Positions 58,022 through 64,000 of a DNA stretch of 64,000 nt are shown one piece after another. How positions within the stretch are numbered: the stretch's first letter is position 1; every line of letters begins with the position of its first letter. The position numbers were made by a program, and so were the translations under genes. The notes beneath the pieces were generated by a model. It was not told the origin of the DNA and ran no database searches. It saw only the letters and a program-made list of their open reading frames with translations. Origin of the DNA: Candidatus Pantoea gossypiicola (GTDB lineage Bacteria; Pseudomonadota; Gammaproteobacteria; Enterobacterales; Enterobacteriaceae); the NCBI RefSeq assembly GCF_008632075.1, contig NZ_VWVM01000002.1, forward strand, positions 317,462 through 381,461. Reading direction: 5' to 3'.

Positions 58022-59527
58022 ATGACTCAAACCAATGATGTTGCCGCAACCGACGTTGTGACGGGCGATATCAGTGTGGGGCGCGTTCTGCGTTCGCCTG
58101 CGCTGCTGACCCGCGAATGCCTGGCCGGTGTGATTACCGCGCTGGCGCTGATCCCCGAAGTGATCTCCTTTTCCGTTATTGCCGGGGTTGACCCTAAAGT
58201 CAGCCTTGTCGCCTCTGTGGTGCTCTGTCTTACACTGTCGATACTGGGTGGTCGTCCGGCAATGGTCACGGCAGCGGCAGGTTCCGTAGCGCTGGTTATC
58301 GGGCCGATGGTCCATCTGCACGGTGTTGAATATATTCTGCCAGCAGTGGTGATGGGCGGCGTGATTCAGATTCTGTTTGGCGTTGCGGGTCTGGCGCGCA
58401 TGATGCGCTATATCCCCCGATCGGTCATGCTGGGATTTGTGAATGCGCTCGGCGTGCTCATTTTCTTTGCTCAGGTGCCGCACGTCTGGGGGCAGCCATC
58501 CCTGGTATGGTGCTTCTTTGCCATCACCCTGGCTATCGTGCTGCTGCTACCACGCCTGTTAAAGAGTGTTCCTTCTCCTCTGGTCGCCATTGTGGTGGTG
58601 ACTGCGGTCGCACTGTTAATGGGCTATCGCATGCCGAACGTGGGCGATGAAGGGCCAATGAGCCCCGGCCTGCCCGGTTTTAACAGTCTGCTGGTGCCGC
58701 TTAACTTGCAGACCCTGCAGATTATCTGGCCCACCGCACTAAGCATCGCCTTTGTCGGACTGATGGAATCGCTGCTGACCGCCAAACTGGTTGATGACCT
58801 GACCGATACCCCCTCCAGTAAGCGACGTGAAGCCTGGGGCCTTGGGGTAGCAAATATCTTTGCCGGTTTTTATGGCGGCATCGCCGGGTGCGCGATGATA
58901 GGGCAGACGATTGTCAACGTTGAGCTGGGCCGGGCGCGTAGCCGAGTCTCCACCGTAGCCGCTGGCCTGGTCCTGCTGTTGCTGGTGACCGGGCTCAGCC
59001 GGATTATGGCGCAAATCCCGATGGTGGTGCTGGCTGGGATCATGATGGTGGTGGCGGTGAAAACCGTTAACTGGCATAGCCTGCAGCCCGCTACCCTGAA
59101 ACGTATGCCGTGGTCAGAGACGCTGATTATGGTGCTCACAGTGGCAGTGACGGTCTGGACAGGGAATCTGGCGCTGGGCGTGCTGGCTGGGGTGCTCCTC
59201 GCGATGCTGCTCTTTGCCCGTCGTATTGCGCACGTTATCCATGCGGAACGCCAGCTGAGCGACGATGGCAGGTCAGTGCGCTATGTGGTGCGTGGTCCGC
59301 TGTTCTTTGCCAGCAGCAACGATCTGTTTGAGCATTTCGATTATGCCCACGACCCGAAAAAGGTGACGATCGATTTAACCCACGCACAAATCTGGGATGC
59401 ATCAAGCGTTGCGGCACTGGATGGCATTGAGTATCGCTATCAGCGTTATGGTGCAGAGGTGACCATTGAGGGGCTGGATCCACGCAGTACTGATTTCCAT
59501 CAGCGTCTGACCGGTAATTTCGGCTAA
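58022..59527 (+). CDS. SulP-family anion transporter with STAS domain
   Basis: Inner-membrane transporter of the SulP family (sulfate, bicarbonate or dicarboxylates). The 501-aa protein has about 10-14 membrane segments (about residues 35-405) and a C-terminal cytosolic STAS domain (about 415-495), where DLTHAQIWDASSVAALDGIEYRY is the conserved motif around the usual phosphorylation-site region. The signature RECLAGVITALALIPEVISFSVIAGVDPKV lies near the N-terminus. The substrate cannot be told from sequence alone. A hairpin follows at 59537. Confidence 0.93.
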   Translation: MTQTNDVAATDVVTGDISVGRVLRSPALLTRECLAGVITALALIPEVISFSVIAGVDPKVSLVASVVLCLTLSILGGRPAMVTAAAGSVALVIGPMVHLHGVEYILPAVVMGGVIQILFGVAGLARMMRYIPRSVMLGFVNALGVLIFFAQVPHVWGQPSLVWCFFAITLAIVLLLPRLLKSVPSPLVAIVVVTAVALLMGYRMPNVGDEGPMSPGLPGFNSLLVPLNLQTLQIIWPTALSIAFVGLMESLLTAKLVDDLTDTPSSKRREAWGLGVANIFAGFYGGIAGCAMIGQTIVNVELGRARSRVSTVAAGLVLLLLVTGLSRIMAQIPMVVLAGIMMVVAVKTVNWHSLQPATLKRMPWSETLIMVLTVAVTVWTGNLALGVLAGVLLAMLLFARRIAHVIHAERQLSDDGRSVRYVVRGPLFFASSNDLFEHFDYAHDPKKVTIDLTHAQIWDASSVAALDGIEYRYQRYGAEVTIEGLDPRSTDFHQRLTGNFG

Positions 59528-59536
59528 GAGGATACG

Positions 59537-59564
59537 TTCTGCTGCCTCTCCGGCAGCAGAATTT
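59537..59564. terminator. Hairpin between SulP gene and small membrane protein gene
   Basis: TTCTGCTGCC (59537-59546) and GGCAGCAGAA (59552-59561) form a 10-bp stem with a five-base loop followed by TTT on plus. It lies between convergent genes; termination strength is uncertain. Confidence 0.65.
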
Positions 59565-59763
59565 ACTCAGCCTGTTGTCGGCGCGCCCGATAACGGCCCA
59601 CCATCGTAATCAGCGCCTGATAGATTAAACCGGCGTAGAGACTTGTCAGAATCGCCAGACCAGGCTCCTTGCCCTGCTGCTGCCATGACATAAACCACAT
59701 GAATACGCCCCACAGAACAGAGAACACCAGCCAGCCGCGGACGAACTTCATCATGCCATTCAT
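59563..59763 (-). CDS. Small two-span membrane protein (66 aa)
   Basis: I chose ATG 59763 (MNGMMKFVRGWLVFSVLWGVFMWFM), preceded by AAGAGGAG. The 66-aa product has two hydrophobic segments (about residues 8-25 and 33-53, the second GLAILTSLYAGLIYQALITMVG) separated by a short polar loop QQQGKEP and a basic tail RYRARRQQAE, so the C-terminus should be cytoplasmic. No family recognised. It is convergent with the SulP gene and divergent from a small lipoprotein gene. Confidence 0.8.
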   Translation of the reverse strand: MNGMMKFVRGWLVFSVLWGVFMWFMSWQQQGKEPGLAILTSLYAGLIYQALITMVGRYRARRQQAE

Positions 59764-59956
59764 AACGACTCCTCTTAAATGAAGCGCTACCTTAGCGTGC
59801 TCCTGCCCGCAACGCATTCCCGGCTTGCAGGAGTTGAGAGGCGTCTCAAATAATCGCCATTAATTTACGCTACGCAGCGGGCGCTCAACGCTGTCTGCGC
59901 GATTTTTTGGCGATTCTCTATACTTTACGTTCCGCTTACCTGATCAGGGAATTACG

Positions 59957-60121
59957 ATGAAACGTACGGCTTATCTGTTATCGACGCTGGCTATTCTTGC
60001 TACCCTCACCGCTTGTGCCCCACCACCGCCGGGCAGAGATGCCCCACCACCACCACCAGGCGGACAGCAGCCAGTTGGTGCACCGGGCGGTGTCGGCCCG
60101 GCAGGTCAACCGCAGGGATAA
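59957..60121 (+). CDS. Small proline-rich lipoprotein (54 aa)
   Basis: Translation from ATG 59957 gives a 54-aa precursor with a lipoprotein signal MKRTAYLLSTLAILATLTAC (Cys20 lipidated) and a mature part of only 35 residues made almost entirely of Pro, Gly, Gln, Ala and Val (APPPPGRDAPPPPPGGQQP and so on). Such short proline-rich lipoproteins could act as spacers in the periplasm. The ribosome binding site CAGGGA is close to the ATG. The stop at 60119-60121 is followed by a 30-nt gap before the LacI-like gene on the other strand. Confidence 0.75.
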   Translation: MKRTAYLLSTLAILATLTACAPPPPGRDAPPPPPGGQQPVGAPGGVGPAGQPQG

Positions 60122-60153
60122 TGTGTTTCAGGCCAGCCTGCGTCGCAGGCTGG

Positions 60154-60999
60154 CTAATGCCGGAAGGCGCAGCCACAGGCGGACATCTCACCCGGTATAA
60201 CTTTGCCAGAATGGGAGTGACGCTGCTGTAATTGCCCCTCTTCACCGCTGTTTTCTGCCTGCTGCCCCAGCCAGCGATCTAACGCCCGGCCAATGAGCTG
60301 TCTGATGTCAGGTGACCAGCTGGTCAGATGCCAGGTCGGACTGCGGGCTTCCTCACTGTCGCCGAATCCAGCCACCGCCAGATGCGTACCCTGACCAAAA
60401 TCGCGTACTGCCTGTATCGCACCAAACGCCAGCAGATCGCTTTCACAGAAAAGTGCCTGAATGCGCTCAGCGGCACGGGTCTTTTTCAGATACTGCATCA
60501 TCGCCTGATAAGCGCCGTCACGGTCGCCAGCGCCAGCAGTCAGTTCTGCATCCAGCTTCATGCCCGCTGCCTGTAATGTGGTGCAGTAGCTCTGCTTTTG
60601 CGCCCTGTCACCGGGCTGGCTCTGCAAAAAGCCAAACCGCTGATGCCCCTGCGCGAGCAGTAACGCTGCGGTTGCTTCGCCCGCCCGCAGCGCATCCGCC
60701 TGCCATTCAGGTTCAGCGTCAATCTCCAGCACCGGCAGATTGCAGGCACTGATGGACTTGTTTCCGGGCAACAGCAGCAACCCCCGCAGCGCAAGGGATG
60801 TCGCCTGCTGGATGAGTGCAGTCAGTGCCACGTCGGTTTCGGCATTCAGCAGCACGGTGATAACCCCGCGCGCATTGAGCTGGCGCGTTACCTCATTTAG
60901 CATTTTCTGTTGACAGGGGTTGAGCAGCTGGCTGGCGACAACGCCGATAACTGGAGGTAAAGCCGGTTCCGTTAAGACAGGAATAGAAGGTGTACTCAT
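60154..60999 (-). CDS. LacI-type sugar-sensing domain protein without a DNA-binding domain
   Basis: The 281-aa product looks like the periplasmic-binding-like effector domain of LacI-family regulators: IGVVASQLLNPCQQKMLNEVTRQLNARG, RGLLLLPGNK, LLLAQGHQRFGFLQSQPGDRAQKQSYCTTLQAAGM, ALFCESDLLAFGAIQAVRDFG and VAGFGDSEEAR. The helix-turn-helix normally found before it is missing, and the 150 nt upstream do not encode one in any frame I checked. I chose ATG 60999 (MSTPSIPVLTEPALP). The C-terminus is Cys/His-rich (MSACGCAFRH). It could be an orphan sensor, a co-regulator, or a truncated regulator. Confidence 0.75.
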   Translation of the reverse strand: MSTPSIPVLTEPALPPVIGVVASQLLNPCQQKMLNEVTRQLNARGVITVLLNAETDVALTALIQQATSLALRGLLLLPGNKSISACNLPVLEIDAEPEWQADALRAGEATAALLLAQGHQRFGFLQSQPGDRAQKQSYCTTLQAAGMKLDAELTAGAGDRDGAYQAMMQYLKKTRAAERIQALFCESDLLAFGAIQAVRDFGQGTHLAVAGFGDSEEARSPTWHLTSWSPDIRQLIGRALDRWLGQQAENSGEEGQLQQRHSHSGKVIPGEMSACGCAFRH

Positions 61000-61142
61000 T
61001 GGCGTTAACTTCTCTGAGACGACAAACAATCCCCCACTTTACGGTAAGCCAGGGTATTTCAACAGATTACAGAGTTCGATGCAGGCCGCAAAAATGAGTG
61101 AAATCAGATGTAAATGGGTTTGCGGTGGCAGAGCAGCAGGCG

Positions 61143-61268
61143 TCAAGAAGAGGTGAGAGATGGACCGGGCAGCAGGAATTGAACCCGCATCGTCAACCCA
61201 TTAAGAGTTGCAGTAATACCTTTATACCATGCCCGAAAGTTTGCCAGGACAGCGCACTGTGTAAACAA
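61143..61268 (-). CDS. Doubtful 41-codon frame overlapping the tRNA-like gene
   Basis: An AAGGAGG box (plus 61276-61282) lies seven bases before a TTG (61268) that opens a frame of 41 codons running through the whole tRNA-like gene to TGA at 61143. A ribosome binding site this strong is notable, but the sequence is better explained as a tRNA-Gly-like gene. The promoter I would assign to the tRNA starts transcription downstream of this TTG. Confidence 0.2.
   Translation of the reverse strand: MFTQCAVLANFRAWYKGITATLNGLTMRVQFLLPGPSLTSS
61161..61236 (-). tRNA. tRNA-Gly(UCC)-like gene with predicted UAA anticodon
   Basis: The 76-nt minus-strand sequence folds as a cloverleaf. The acceptor is TCGGGCA/TGCCCGG with a terminal T-G pair, and encoded discriminator T plus CCA lie at the 3' end. 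The D arm is GTA/TAC with loop TAAAGGTAT, the anticodon stem CAACT/GGTTG, the variable region ACGAT, and the T arm GCGGG/CCTGC with loop TTCAATT. It closely follows E. coli glyT (tRNA-Gly UCC) outside the anticodon arm. The loop CTTAATG puts UAA at positions 34-36 and U, not a purine, at 37. It may be a functional odd tRNA, a pseudogene or an attachment-site relic. Confidence 0.65.
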
Positions 61269-61295
61269 GATTAGTCCTCCTTTCAGAACTCACAA
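61268..61295 (-). promoter_or_regulatory. Candidate promoter for the tRNA-like gene
   Basis: On minus, TTGTGA (plus 61290-61295), a 16-base spacer and TAATCT (plus 61268-61273) form a plausible sigma-70 promoter. Transcription would begin near 61261, giving a 25-nt leader before the tRNA-like sequence at 61236. Confidence 0.45.
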
Positions 61296-61445
61296 GCGCA
61301 AGCGCCGTGTATTTTCAGGAATCGCTGCATAACCCCATTAACAAGGTACCGGCACCTGCAGACATTGATTATTCCGCTAATCTTAAATTTCAGGCAGCCT
61401 GTCCCGACCGGGACGTATGGCCAACACTACATAGAGGTCAAGACT

Positions 61446-61703
61446 ATGCCTTCAGGACAATTCTACGTGGTTGATCAGCCAGAACTGAGCTTTACCGCGA
61501 ACTATCGTCTGGATAGGGTCAATGATAAACCCTTTGCCTCTCGAATGGTTCTGGATATCCAGAAGCAGTCACAGCCAACAGATGTATTCGATGCTATAAG
61601 CATCGGGCATGAAGTGACCTTTGTTTCGTCCAGTGGAGAGGCGCAAAGAATGGTGCTGGTAAGTGATACGGAGGATGAACTGGTGTTCAGCTCCCGCGGC
61701 TGA
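61446..61703 (+). CDS. Small protein of unknown function (85 aa)
   Basis: I chose ATG 61446 (MPSGQFYVVDQPELSFTANYRLD), with GAGGTC upstream, rather than the longer frame beginning 27 codons before. The 85-aa product is beta-rich with no Cys, has DQPELSFTANYRLDRVNDKPFASRMVLDI and a C-terminal VTFVSSSGEAQRMVLVSDTEDELVF pattern of alternating hydrophobic residues. No family recognised. It lies on the plus strand between the tRNA operon terminator and the tRNA-like gene. Confidence 0.7.
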   Translation: MPSGQFYVVDQPELSFTANYRLDRVNDKPFASRMVLDIQKQSQPTDVFDAISIGHEVTFVSSSGEAQRMVLVSDTEDELVFSSRG

Positions 61704-61761
61704 CGGCGGTTGATACCGCCAGTCGGATCTTTTCGTTGCCGTCATGCCAGATAACAGGCAC

Positions 61762-61784
61762 AAAAAAACCGCCCTTGGGCGGTT
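61762..61784 (-). terminator. Terminator of the tRNA operon
   Basis: AACCGCCC and GGGCGGTT (plus 61767-61774 and 61777-61784) form an 8-bp stem with a two-base loop, followed on minus by seven T. It ends the pgsA/tRNA-Gly-Cys-Leu transcript about 50 nt past tRNA-Leu. Confidence 0.88.
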
Positions 61785-61836
61785 ACGACATTACTGCATA
61801 TTACTTTGTTTTATTCTTTTTTCTGCGGCAGAAATA

Positions 61837-61923
61837 TGGTGCCCGGGGCGGGACTTGAACCCGCACGACCTTACGATCGAGGGATTTTAAATCCCTTGTG
61901 TCTACCGATTTCACCACCCGGGC
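61837..61923 (-). tRNA. leuZ: tRNA-Leu (anticodon UAA)
   Basis: An 87-nt class II tRNA: acceptor GCCCGGG/CCCGGGC, a long variable arm (CTCGATCGTAAGGTCG region) as in all Leu tRNAs, T loop TTCAAGT, and the anticodon TAA within GGATTTAAAATCC. The 3' ACCA is encoded. The third tRNA of the Gly-Cys-Leu cluster downstream of pgsA, as in E. coli glyW-cysT-leuZ. Confidence 0.97.
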
Positions 61924-61933
61924 AGGGTGTAAC

Positions 61934-62007
61934 TGGAGGCGCGTCCCGGAGTCGAACCGAGGTACACGGATTTGCAATCCGCTGCATAGCCACTCTGCCA
62001 ACGCGCC
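61934..62007 (-). tRNA. cysT: tRNA-Cys (anticodon GCA)
   Basis: A 74-nt tRNA with acceptor GGCGCGT/ACGCGCC, anticodon GCA in GGATTGCAAATCC, T loop TTCGACT and encoded TCCA end. It sits between tRNA-Gly and tRNA-Leu with 10-nt and 40-nt spacers, as in E. coli. Confidence 0.97.
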
Positions 62008-62047
62008 TTAAACTCATGTGCCGTCAGGTTAACCTGACCTGCGAATC

Positions 62048-62123
<76 letters not shown>

Positions 62124-62275
62124 AATTTTCAGCAATTTCGTCGAACCTGCTGATTTTATTTATCTTCTGGCAGCCTGGCTGCCGTTCGATGCGTTGCATT
62201 CTACTTAGATGACGCAATGAGTCAATAAAATTATCCTCACAGCGCGTCCGTTTGCTGCTTTTTAAATCGTATCGA

Positions 62276-62824
62276 TCACGGTTCGAGCAGATCGCCGCGC
62301 GCGGCGCTTAAATACTGGAACATAGACCAGAAAGTCAGCACTGCAGCAATGTATAACGCGACTACGCCAACCGCCACAACGGTGGCATCAGGTCGCCACA
62401 GCAAGGCAAACAGTGAGAACATCTGCGCGGTGGTTTTCACTTTACCAATCCAGGAAACCGACACGCTGCTGCGTTTGCCAATCTCCGCCATCCATTCACG
62501 CAGTGCGGAGATAATGATCTCGCGGGCAATCATGGTGGCTGCGGGCAGCGTGATCCACCAGGCGTGGAAATATTCCGCTACCAGCACCAACGCAATCGCC
62601 ACCATCACTTTATCCGCTACTGGATCGAGAAACGCACCAAAGCGCGTGGTCTGCTTCCAGCGGCGCGCCAGAAAGCCATCAAACCAGTCAGTGATGGCAG
62701 CAAAAACGAAAATCAGTGAGGTAGCCAGCGGCGCCCAGGTGAACGGCAGATAGAAAGCCAGCACAAAGAACGGGATGAGCACGACTCGAAACAGGGTGAG
62801 ACACGTCGGGATGTTTAATTGCAT
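62276..62824 (-). CDS. pgsA: Phosphatidylglycerophosphate synthase
   Basis: Inner-membrane CDP-alcohol phosphotransferase that makes phosphatidylglycerophosphate from CDP-diacylglycerol and glycerol-3-phosphate. The 182-aa protein has the signature DG-x2-AR-x8-G-x3-D-x3-D, visible as DGFLAR, then GAFLDPVAD, and about five membrane segments. The start [20 protein letters not shown] matches the family. It lies downstream of uvrC and before the tRNA cluster, the standard enterobacterial order. Confidence 0.97.
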   Translation of the reverse strand: MQLNIPTCLTLFRVVLIPFFVLAFYLPFTWAPLATSLIFVFAAITDWFDGFLARRWKQTTRFGAFLDPVADKVMVAIALVLVAEYFHAWWITLPAATMIAREIIISALREWMAEIGKRSSVSVSWIGKVKTTAQMFSLFALLWRPDATVVAVGVVALYIAAVLTFWSMFQYLSAARGDLLEP

Positions 62825-62893
62825 ATGCCGGTAACTGTCTGGATATAGGTAAAATTTAGCCTATGTTCCTACATTGCCCCCCCCGTTTCAATG

Positions 62894-64000
62894 CTAGTGT
62901 TTCAGTGAGTAGTATATTTTTTCTGCCAGCGCGTGTGAGATACCCGGTACATTGGCGATCTCCTCTACCGACGCATTCATCAGCGGTTGCAGGCCCCCCA
63001 TGTACTTGAGCAGTTGCTGACGTCGTTTTGGCCCCACCCCTTCGATGCTCTCCAGTGCACTGGTATTCTTTACTTTAGCCCGTTTTTTACGGTGGCCCGA
63101 AATAGCATGATTGTGAGCGTCGTCACGAATGTGCTGGATCACATGCAGCGCGGGCGAATCCGGTGGCAGCGAAACGCCCTCACCTTCCGCCTCAAAGAAC
63201 AGCGTCTCCAGTCCGGCTTTACGATCGCTGCCTTTCGCAACGCCGAGTAAAATGGGCCGGTTTTTATCCCACGGCACATCCAGCTCTGCGAAAACCTGCT
63301 TTGCCTGAGAGAGCTGGCCTTTACCGCCATCGATCAGAATCACATCCGGGATTTTATCTTCTTCAATCGCCTTACCATACCGGCGTCGTAACACCTGATT
63401 CATGGCAGCGTAATCATCGCCCGGCGTAATGCCGGTGATATTATAGCGACGATAGTCAGCACGCAGCGGACCGTTCTGGTCAAACACCACACAGGATGCG
63501 ATGGTCTGCTCACCCATGGTGTGGCTGATATCGAAACACTCCATGCGCGTGATCCGGTCGAGCTCAAGGAACTCCGCCAGTGCCATCAGCCGCTGATGAA
63601 TCGTGGAGTGCTGAGACAGACGCGTGGTTAATGCCGTCGCGGCGTTGGTGCGCGCCAGTTTAAGATAACGGGCGCGATCGCCACGCGGCTTGCTCTGGAT
63701 ATTCACCCGGCGTCCCGCCAGTGCACTGAGCGACTCCGCCAGCAGTTCGCGCTCCGGCAAGGTAAAGTCCAGCAGAATATCACCCGGCAGCGTGCGTGCC
63801 TCGCTGCCCTGCAGATAAAACTGCCCGACAAAGGTCTGAACCACTTCGGCAAGATCGGTATCTACCGGCACTTTCGGGAAGTAGCTGCGGCTGCCTAATA
63901 CTTTACCCTGACGGATAAACAGCACGTGAAGACAGGCCATGCCCGCTTCATAAGCTACACCCATCACATCCAGATCATCACCCTGATTGGAAACAAACTG
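62894..64000 (-). CDS. uvrC: Excinuclease ABC subunit C, C-terminal part
   Basis: Nuclease subunit of UvrABC nucleotide excision repair; it makes the 3' and 5' incisions. The window holds the last 368 codons; the N-terminal GIY-YIG domain lies beyond the right edge. The visible part includes the RNase H-like endonuclease domain ([39 protein letters not shown]) and the C-terminal helix-hairpin-helix pair ([37 protein letters not shown]). The reading frame is open to position 64000. Upstream of pgsA as in E. coli. Confidence 0.96.
   Translation of the reverse strand, partial: QFVSNQGDDLDVMGVAYEAGMACLHVLFIRQGKVLGSRSYFPKVPVDTDLAEVVQTFVGQFYLQGSEARTLPGDILLDFTLPERELLAESLSALAGRRVNIQSKPRGDRARYLKLARTNAATALTTRLSQHSTIHQRLMALAEFLELDRITRMECFDISHTMGEQTIASCVVFDQNGPLRADYRRYNITGITPGDDYAAMNQVLRRRYGKAIEEDKIPDVILIDGGKGQLSQAKQVFAELDVPWDKNRPILLGVAKGSDRKAGLETLFFEAEGEGVSLPPDSPALHVIQHIRDDAHNHAISGHRKKRAKVKNTSALESIEGVGPKRRQQLLKYMGGLQPLMNASVEEIANVPGISHALAEKIYYSLKH

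Overview
The window is a chromosomal segment of a gammaproteobacterium in the order Enterobacterales, most likely Erwiniaceae (a Pantoea- or Erwinia-like genome). This rests on recognisable protein sequences, on gene order close to the E. coli fab / flg / pyrC / opg region, and on moderately high GC coding sequence. The genus is an inference; no rRNA is present.

Positions 1-9706 (minus strand, read right to left) hold yceD-rpmF-plsX-fabH-fabD-fabG-acpP-fabF-pabC-mltG-tmk-holB and the first codons of a tatD-family gene (ycfH). These cover fatty acid synthesis, a ribosomal protein, a folate step, murein processing, dTMP kinase and a clamp-loader subunit. yceF (plus) and rluC (minus) follow. RNase E (rne, 11977-15414) has a long structured leader and an unusual hexapeptide repeat.

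Positions 15751-27383 are a flagellar cluster: flgBCDEFGHIJKL on minus, and flgA and flgMN on plus. Good sigma-28 promoters precede flgK and flgM. murJ, yceM, yceH and rimJ follow on minus. Next come grxB, yceB, pyrC (PurR box and a start-switch leader), dinI (LexA box), a 90-aa unknown, bssS, solA, yceJ and yceI on plus, then trhO (minus), lpxL (plus), a small Cys-rich unknown, msyB (plus), yceK, opgH and opgG (minus), opgC (plus) and clsC (minus). The E. coli transporters mdtH and mdtG are absent from their usual places.

From about 47.4 kb the region is more accessory. It holds a cluster of hairpins with GGGA loops, a beta-glucosidase-like protein whose expected acid/base Glu appears to be Gln, two unannotated small membrane proteins, a tripartite efflux operon under a MarR regulator, an AraC/DUF2000 pair, a probable small RNA upstream of an AriR/YmgB-like gene, a SulP transporter, small membrane and lipoprotein genes, and a LacI-type sensor domain without a DNA-binding domain.

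The right end returns to core order: a tRNA-Leu/Cys/Gly cluster, pgsA and the C-terminal part of uvrC. Just outside the terminator of that operon is a 76-nt tRNA-Gly(UCC)-like gene whose predicted anticodon is UAA. It is the most unusual object in the window.
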